From Sipunculus nudus (Eukaryota; Annelida; Sipuncula; Golfingiida; Sipunculidae): a stretch of 64,000 nucleotides of DNA. The translations under genes were made by a program, and so were the position numbers. Location of the stretch: assembly GCA_026874595.1 (NCBI GenBank), contig CM049318.1, forward strand, positions 47,596,456-47,660,455, read 5' to 3'. Under the pieces are notes generated by a model. That model was not told where the DNA came from, did not search any database, and saw only the letters and a list, made by a program, of their open reading frames with translations. Below are positions 52,264 to 61,200 of the stretch, in pieces; position 1 is the stretch's first letter, and the number at the start of each line of letters is the position of its first letter.

Positions 52264-55200
52264 CATATACATATATACACCCAAACTAAGTATAAGTCTA
52301 AAAATTTGTTCCTGAAAAAAAAACAATTAGGTGTCGGAGTCTACAAACCAAAATTTTTGCAAGACTTAGCTGTTTTGCCAGCTTTAATATCCAGCTACCT
52401 GACTCATCATGTAATGATGTCATTCTAGTGGAATTTGGTAGGTGTTTGGTCTCTAAATAAATAAAATATAAGTATATTCTTACGACATTTTTATTCAGTA
52501 AAATTGTTATATATTCCTCTTTGAAAAATTGATGAAGACTTTTTGCAAACACCATACATGTCTTTTTCTAATTTCTATGCATTTTTCCCTTCTGATTATG
52601 AGACCATCATATGTCAACAATCGTAGAAGTTTATCAGCTGTGCTTTTGTTTTGTGCTCTGAAACCTTGTATGTTTTGATCATGAAAAGTTTTATCAGGTA
52701 TTATTGACTGGTGGCACCACCTACATTTGTTTTTTGTCTTTTACATATTTTTACCTGTGGTTTGGAGACTGCAAAGTTACAAGAATGGTGCCATTTTGTG
52801 CAAGTTTTGATCATTGGATCTCTACATGGGTGATGAGGTCACCATGACCTCATTTGCATAAATTACTTTGACTTGTGTACAGTGCCCGTAGGACAACCAG
52901 TACTACACACATAAATGCATCTTTTATCATAGCCAATACCAACATGCAACATGTAGGTCAGGCATCATGACCCATAGGTCATTCGTTATATGCAAGTGTC
53001 CACCATATATTTCAACATGTTTAAAATGCCCTTATCTTCATACAGAGGCATGTGGACCATGCAAGCTTCATTATATGACAAAAACCAGGAAGATGAATTG
53101 TAAGCTGTCGCTGATTTGACATATTTTTTCACACACTATTGTCCACAGTGCCTACTCCTTTTTGGACATTTACCTTTTGCAGGCATGTGAATGTTCCACA
53201 TGCATATTCACATACTGAGTTTCTTTCAGCCTCTGTTTGGGAAGATCCAGGCAAAGTTGGAGCTCATCACACATGCTTATTTTGAGGAACGAGATTTCTC
53301 CCAGGTAGCGCTACTAGAGGAGATGTTCACAAACCTGAATGCCTCATTAAAGGACAGTTCTGATGATTATCAGGAGGCATTTATTGGTAAACACTTTAGT
53401 TTCTTTCTTAGCCAGCAAAATCATAACAGCAACTTAGTCTAAGCATATTTTTTATCTCAGCTAACTGTAAGTAGTTACAGTGATTGTACCTTGTCGCTCC
53501 TTCTGTCTGTCCATTAGTCAAATTAGGTTACTGTAACTTCATTCCCCCTTGAAATTATGCAAAAACCGTTTTGCATTAGAAACCTATTATAACACTCCAG
53601 TACTGCCGATTATCATGACCACCACTGTTATTCTGTTAATATTTACCATGAAGTCTTGTGAATTTATGTTTTTATGTACTTGCTGGAAATTAGGTTATGG
53701 TATTCTCTAGTTGATCAGCTGTACCCATCACGTGCATATATTTTCATTTTATTTAGTTCATATCCTCTAGTTAACCTTGCATCTGAAATATTAGTTATGA
53801 CAGTTCAACCTGAACACTATTTTCATAACCTGGTGTGGCACAAGGTATGTGACTTTGGTATAATATGTTGTCAGTTTCAACAGCTGTTTTATCATTTTCA
53901 AGTGCATTTGTATGCGTCATGGCACAGCTGATCCCGAGGTGCTACTGTGTGTGTAAATAACAAATTACTTGAGTCCAATGCACAGACATACCACACCCAT
54001 GCATTAGTTGGGCAGTTAAGCACCTGAGGTCCAAAGAGGTTGTGCAAAGGGATTATTTCTTAGATCTCAAGCGTTTGGTGACTTTGTATGGTAGTAAAAT
54101 TTACCCAACAAGATTTGTCTTTATAAATTTTTATCTCAGGTGACTATAAAATATAATAAATCATCTGAGCTATTCAATCATGCTAAGTCCATAGTCCATC
54201 CAATCATCTGTTAACAGGGTATAAATCATAACAGTTGCACATAGAAACTTGTCACTTGAATTACCTTGAGGTCCTTAAAATCTCCTAGGAAACCTGAAAT
54301 TAGGTCACTGGAACCTATATTCTCAGAGTTATGGGGCATGTTTGTGCACCCCAAAATAATAAAATATTTATACAAAACCTCCACTATTTCAGTAATTTAT
54401 TCATTGACTGCCATAAAATTTACTTTGCATATTGATCATAGACAGTTTATTCAGCTGCTAAAGGCAACCTGTATAGACAAGTCAATGGATTCAGTCTTAA
54501 CATATGTGTGACCCATCACTTAAGTAAGTACCCTGTCAACTTTGGTGTCAGAAGGTCCTGTTCTTCAGAAATATTATTTTTACTCAAGCACAACCTGTTT
54601 TGATTAGTCATAATGGGATTCAGTCTTACAGTGAGGTCTTGCCATTTGTACACGTACACTAACATGCACCTCGTCTGATATTTTTTTGTCCATTTTGGTC
54701 ACTTCTGATATCATATCATGGATTGCTGTTAAATCCATGAATGATAAAAAAAGGGATGGAAATCAGCTGGATTTTTTTTGGTTCTGTTTTCACATATATA
54801 TGTAACAATTTTTACAGCTGGATTTTAAAAATCATCTGTAACCTCAACCCTTACCCTAACAACCCTACTGAGTTGGCCGGAAAAACTTATAAGTGTCAGG
54901 CTTTATCCAGGCAGCACTACTAAATAAAACAGAGAAATCTCAGGAAATTTTATGACACAAATTTAGCAGACTTTGTTGATCTTGCAGGTCTCAGTCCAAG
55001 AGAACTGGTGCAGTTGTACAAGCATAAGATCTTGGTGCTGTTCAAGTTGGTACTGTTGGAAAGAAAGGTAAGATACATTAAACATTAATATGTATTATTA
55101 TGTATTTTTAGTACATGCTTTGTACATGTACTTGTCACATGTACATTTAATCAAGTTCTTTTCAGATAATGGTCCCATATGTTATCAGGATTATACCTGA

Positions 55201-58200
55201 TGTATAAATAGGTTATATTTTGCGATTTTAACTCACAATTCCACATTACAGTCACGTTCCATAACTGTATATATTCATATCGGTATAAAGTAAACTTCGG
55301 ACAAAATCTGACTTTTAAAAATGATGAGGACCCATTGGGAATATCAAACAAATGGAAAATCTTCATTTTGGTACATAATATAAACATTTTCTATCATGTA
55401 CAATCAGAATCTTCAATCTATTGATAATGCAAAAAGATTTGTTTTTAGGCCTACATATATTAATATAATCAGTCTTTACCTTTTCCAAGATGCAGGCATA
55501 GATAACAGAAAATAGATGTTGTTTGATTAGGGTATACAGAAGAAATGTTGACCTGTGTAGGTCAGTTGTCTTGTTCGAGGAGGGTATACAATAGGAATTT
55601 TGATCATTGTAGATCAGGCATCTTGTTTGATGAGGGTATACACTAGGAATGTTGACCTGTGTAGGTCAGGTGTCTTGTTGATCAGGGTATACACTAGGAA
55701 TGTTGATCTGTGTAGGTCAGGTGTCTTGTTTGATGAGGGTATACACTAGGAATGTTGATCTGTGTAGGTCAGGTGTCATGTTTGATGAGAGTATACAGTA
55801 GGAATGTTGACCTGTGTAGGTCAGGTGTCTTGTTCGAGGAGGGTATATGATAGGAATTTTGATCATTGTAGATCAGGCATCTTGTTTGATGAGGGTATAC
55901 AATAAGACTGTTGACCTGTGAAGGTCAGGCGTCTTGTTTGAGGAGGGTATACACTGGGAATGTTGATCTGTGTAGGTCAGGCGTCTTGTTTGAGGAGGGA
56001 ATACAATAGGAATGTTGACCTGTGTAGGTCAGGTGTCTTGTTTGATGAGGGTATACAATAAGACTGTTGATCTGTGTAGGTCAGGTGTCTTGTTTGAGGA
56101 GGGAATACAATAGGAATGTTGACCAGTGTAGGTCAGGTGTCTTGTTTGATGAGGGTATACAGTAGGAATGTTGATCTGTGTAGGTCAGGTGTCTTGTTTG
56201 AGGAGGGAATACAATAGGAATGTTGACCAGTGTAGGTCAGGTGTCTTGTTTGATGAGGGTATACAGTAGGAATGTTGATCTTTGTAGGTCAGGTGTCTTG
56301 TTTGATGAGGGTATACAATAAGACTGTTGACCTGTGTAGGTCAGGCGTCTTGTTTGAGGAGGGAATACAATAGGAATGTTGACCAGTGTAGGTCAGGTGT
56401 CTTGTTTGATGAGGGTATACACTAGGAATGTTGACCTGTGTAGGTTAGGTGTCGTGTTTGATGAGGGTATACAGTAGGAATGTTGATCTTTGTAGGTCAG
56501 GCGTCTAGTTTGAGGAGGGAATACAATAGGAATGTTGACCAGTGTAGGTCAGGTGTCTTGTTTGATGAGGGTATACAGTAGGAATGTTGATCTTTGTAGG
56601 TCAGGCGTCTTGTTTGATGAGGGTATACACTAGGAATGTTGACCTGTGTAGGTCAGGTGTCTTGTTTGATGAGGGTATACAGTAGGAATGTTGATCTTTG
56701 TAGGTCAGGCGTCTTGTTTGAGGAGGGTATACAATAAGACTGTTGACCTGTGTAGGTCAGGCGTCTCGTTTGAGGAGGGAATACAATAGGAATGTTGACC
56801 AGTGTAGGTCAGGTGTCTTGTTCGATGAGGGTATACAGTAGAAATGTTGATCTTTGTAGGTCAGGCGTCTTGTTTGATGAGGGTATACACTAGGAATGTT
56901 GACCTGTGTAGGTCAGGTGTCTTGTTTGATGAGGGTATACAGTAGGAATGTTGATCTTTGTAGGTCAGGCGTCTTGTTTGAGGAGGGTATACAATAAGAC
57001 TGTTGACCTGTGTAGGTCAGGCGTCTCGTTTGAGGAGGAAATACAATAGGAATGTTGACCAGTGTAGGTCAGGTGTCTTGTTTGATGAGGGTATACAGTA
57101 GGAATGTTGATCTTTGTAGGTCAGGCGTCTTGTTTGATGAGGGTATACACTAGGAATGTTGACCTGTGTAGGTCAGGTGTCTTGTTTGATGAGGGTATAC
57201 AGTAGGAATGTTGATCTTTGTAGGTCAGGTGTCTTGTTTGATGAGGGTATACAATAAGACTGTTGACCTGTGTAGGTCAAGCGTCTTGTTTGAGGAGGGA
57301 ATACAATAGAAATGTTGACCAGTGTAGGTCAGGTGTCTTGTTTGATGAGGGTATACAGTAGGAATGTTGATCTTTGTAGTACAGGCGTCTTGTTTGATGA
57401 GGGTATACACTAGGAATGTTGACCTGTGTAGGTCAGGTGTCTTGTTTGATGAGGGTATACAGTAGGAATGTTGATCTTTGTAGGTCAGGCGTCTTGTTTG
57501 AGGAGGGAATACAATAGGAATGTTGACCAGTGTAGGTCAGGTGTCTTGTTTGATGAGGGTATACAGTTGGAATGTTGATCTTTGTAGGTCAGGTGTCTTG
57601 TTTGATGAGGGTATACCATAGGAATGTTCATCTGTGTAGGTCAGGTGTCTTGTTTGATGAGGGTATACACTAGGAATGTTGATCTGTGTAGGTCAGGTGT
57701 CTTGTTTGATGAGGGTATACAATAGGAATGTTGATCTGTGTAAGTCAGGCGTCTTGTTTGATGAGGGTATACAGTAGGAATGTTGATCTTTGTAGGTCAG
57801 GCGTCTTGTTTGATGAGGGTATACACTAGGAATGTTGACCTGTGTAGGTCAGGCGTCTTGTTTGATGAGAGTATACAGTAGGAATGTTGACCAGTGTAGG
57901 TCAGGCGTCTTTTACGAGGAGGGTATACACTAGGAATTTTGATCATTGTAGGTCAGGTGTCTTGTTTGATGAGGGTATACACTAGGAATGTTGACCTGTG
58001 TAGGTCAGGTGTCTTGTTTGATGAGGGTATACAGTAGGAATGTTGACCTGTGTAGGTCAGGTGTCTTGTTTGATGAGGGTATACACTAGGAATGTTGATC
58101 TGTGTAGGTCAGGTGTCTTGTTTGATGAGGGTATACACTAAGAATGATGATCTGTGTAGGTCAGGTGTCTTGTTTGATGAGGGTATACAATAGGAATGTT

Positions 58201-61200
58201 GATCTGTGTAGGTCAGGTGTCTTGTTTGATGAGGGTATACAATAAGACTGTTGATCTGTGTAGGTCAGGCTTCTTGTTTTAGGAGGGTATACACTAGGAA
58301 TGTTGACCTGTGTAGGTCAGGCGTCTTGTTTGATGAGGGTATACAATAGGAATGTTGACCTGTGTAGGTCAGGTGTCTTGTTTGATGAGGGTATACAATA
58401 GGAATGTTGACCTGTGTAGGTCAGGTGTCTTGTTTGATGAGGGTATACAATAGGAATGTTGACCTGTGTAGGTCAGGTGTTTTGTTTGATGAGGGTATAC
58501 AATAGGAATGTTCATCTGTGTAGGTGTGGTGTCTTGTTTGATGAGGGTATACAATAGGAATGTTCATCTGTGTAGGTCAGGTGTCTTGTTTGATGAGGGT
58601 ATACAATAGGAATGTTCATCTGTGTAGGTCAGGTGTCTTGTTTGATGAGGGTATACACTAGGAATGTTGATCTGTGTAGGTCAGGCGTCTTGTTTGATGA
58701 GGGTATACAATAGGAATGTTCATCTGTGTAGGTCAGGTGTCTTGTTTGATGAGGGTATACAATAGGAATGTTCATCTGTGTAGGTCAGGTGTCTTGTTTG
58801 ATGAGGGTATACAATAGGAATGTTCATATGTGTAGGTCAGGTGTCTTGTTTGATGAGGGTATACAATAGGAATGTTGACCTGTGTAGGTCAGGTGTCTTG
58901 TTTGATGAGGGTATACAATAGGAATGTTGACCTGTGTAGGTCAGGTGTCTTGTTTGATGAGGGTATACAATAGGAATGTTGATCTGTGTAAGTCAGGCGT
59001 CTTGTTTGATGAGGGTATACAGTAGGAATGTTGATCTTTGTAGGTCAGGTGTCTTGTTTGATGAGGGTATACACTAGGAATGTTGACCTGTGTAGGTCAG
59101 GCGTCTTGTTTGATGAGAGTATACAGTAGGAATGTTGACCTGTGTAGGTCAGGTGTCTTGTACGAGGAGGGTATACAATAGGAATTTTGATCTGTTAGGT
59201 CAGGTGTCTTGTTTGACAAGGGTATACGCTAGGAATGTTGATCTGTGTAGGTCAGGTGTCTTGTTTGACGAGGGTATACACTAGGAATGTTGATCTGTGT
59301 AGGTCAGGTGTCTTGTTTGATGAGGGTATACAATAGGAATGTTGATCTGTGTAGGTCAGGTGTCTTGTTTGATGAGGGTATACAATAGGAATGTTGATCT
59401 GTGTAGGTCAGGTGTCTTGTTTGATGAGGGTATACACTAGGAATGTTGATCTGTGTAGGTCAGGTGTCTTGTTTGATGAGGGTATACACTAGGAATGTTG
59501 ATCTGTGTAGGTCAGGCGTCTTGTTTGATGAGGGTATACACTAGGAATGTTGATCTGTGTAGGTCAGGCGTCTTGTTTGATGAGGGTATACAATAGGAAT
59601 TTTGATCATTGTAGGTCAGGTGTCTTGTTTGATGAGGGTATACACTAGGAATGTTGATCTGTGTAGGTCAGGTGTCTTGTTTGACGAGGGTATACACTAG
59701 GAATGTTGATCTGTGTAGGTCAGGTGTCTTGTTTGATGAGGGTATGCAATAGGAATGTTGATCTGTGTAGGTCAGGTGTCTTGTTTGATGAGGGTATACA
59801 CTAAGAATGTTGATCTGTGTAGGTCAGGTGTCTTGTTTGATGAGGATATACACTAGGAATGTTGATCTGTGTAGGTCAGGTGTCTTGTTTGATGAGGGTA
59901 TACACTAGGAATGTTGATCTGTGTAGGTCAGGCGTCTTGTTTGATGAGGGTATACAATAGGAATGTTGATCTGTGTAGGTCAGGTGTCTTGTTTGATGAG
60001 GGTATACAATAGGAATGTTGATCTGTGTAGGTCAGGTGTCTTGTTTGATGAGGGTAAACAATAAGACTGTTGACCTGTGTAGGTCAGGCATCTTGTTTGA
60101 TGAGGGTATACAATAGGAATGTTGATCTGTGTAGGTCAGGCGTCTTGTTTGATGAGGGAATACAATAGGAATGTTGATCTGTGTAGGTCAGGTGTCTTGT
60201 TTGATGAGGGTATACAATAGGAATGTTGATCTGTGTAGGTCAGGTGTCTTGTTTGATGAGGGTAAACAATAAGACTGTTGACCTGTGTAGGTCAGGCATC
60301 TTGTTTGATGAGGGTATACAATAGGAATGTTGATCTGTGTAGGTCAGGCGTCTTGTTTGATGAGGGAATACAATAGGAATGTTGACCTGTGTAGGTCAGT
60401 TGTCTTGTTTGATGAGGGTATACAATAGGAATGTTGATCTGTGTAGGTCAAGCATCTTGTTTGAGGAGGGTATACAAAAGAAATGTTGATCTGTGTAGGT
60501 CAGGTGTCTTGTTTGAGGAGGGTATACAATAGGAATGTTGATCTGTGTAGGTCAGGCGTCTTGTTTGATGAGGGAATACAATCGGAATGTTGACCTGTGT
60601 AGGTCAGGTGTCTTGTTTGATGAGGGTATACAATAGGAATGTTGATCTGTGTAGGTCAAGCATCTTGTTTGAGGAGGGTATACAAAAGAAATGTTGACCG
60701 GTGTAGGTCAGGTGTCTTGTTTGATGAGGGTATACAATAGGAATGTTGATCTGTGTAGGTCAAGCATCTTGTTTGAGGAGGGTATACAAAAGAAATGTTG
60801 GTCTGTGTAGGTCAGGTGTCTTGTTTGATGAGGGAATACAATAGGAATGTTGATCTGTGTAGGTATGTAACCTGTGATGAGTATTTTTTCCTGTGCTCTG
60901 TGGTAGTATTTTTGTCTTTGTTGAAGGTGCTGTTCTTCGGTTCCCCAGTGAAATTCTTGACAGAGACTCTGTTGAAGATACTCTCACTCTTTCCAGGTAA
61001 TAAATCTTTAAAAGTATTAAATGACACCGGACATAGTTTTTTTTTGCATTTTTAGCTCAGCTGACTATAACTCATCTTAGCTATAGTGATCACTCCATGT
61101 AAGTTATCTGGCCGACCAACCAGCCATCAACAGAGCACAAATCGTAACCCTTTGATCAAGAAACATTTTACTTATTATCCTGCTAGGTCCTTGGTAAATC

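Larger units (their letters stand above)
51711..53229. other. AVL9 intron 4 (1.5 kb)
   Basis: Begins with a short tandem repeat carrying donor-like sites. It then contains a TA-rich microsatellite (52206-52278), a GGTGGCACCACC unit (about 52711) and a family-A-like 3' end (about 52965-52995). Confidence 0.8.

Noticed and set aside
55521-60864. CRISPR-like look of regularly spaced repeats
   Set aside because: The 52-bp units are contiguous with no unique spacers, and the locus is a eukaryotic intron.
57225-61027. Open frames with repeated YTLIKQDT/YCIPSSNKT peptides on the minus strand
   Set aside because: They are translations of the 52-bp satellite, which shifts frame every unit. Repetition of the peptide reflects the DNA repeat.
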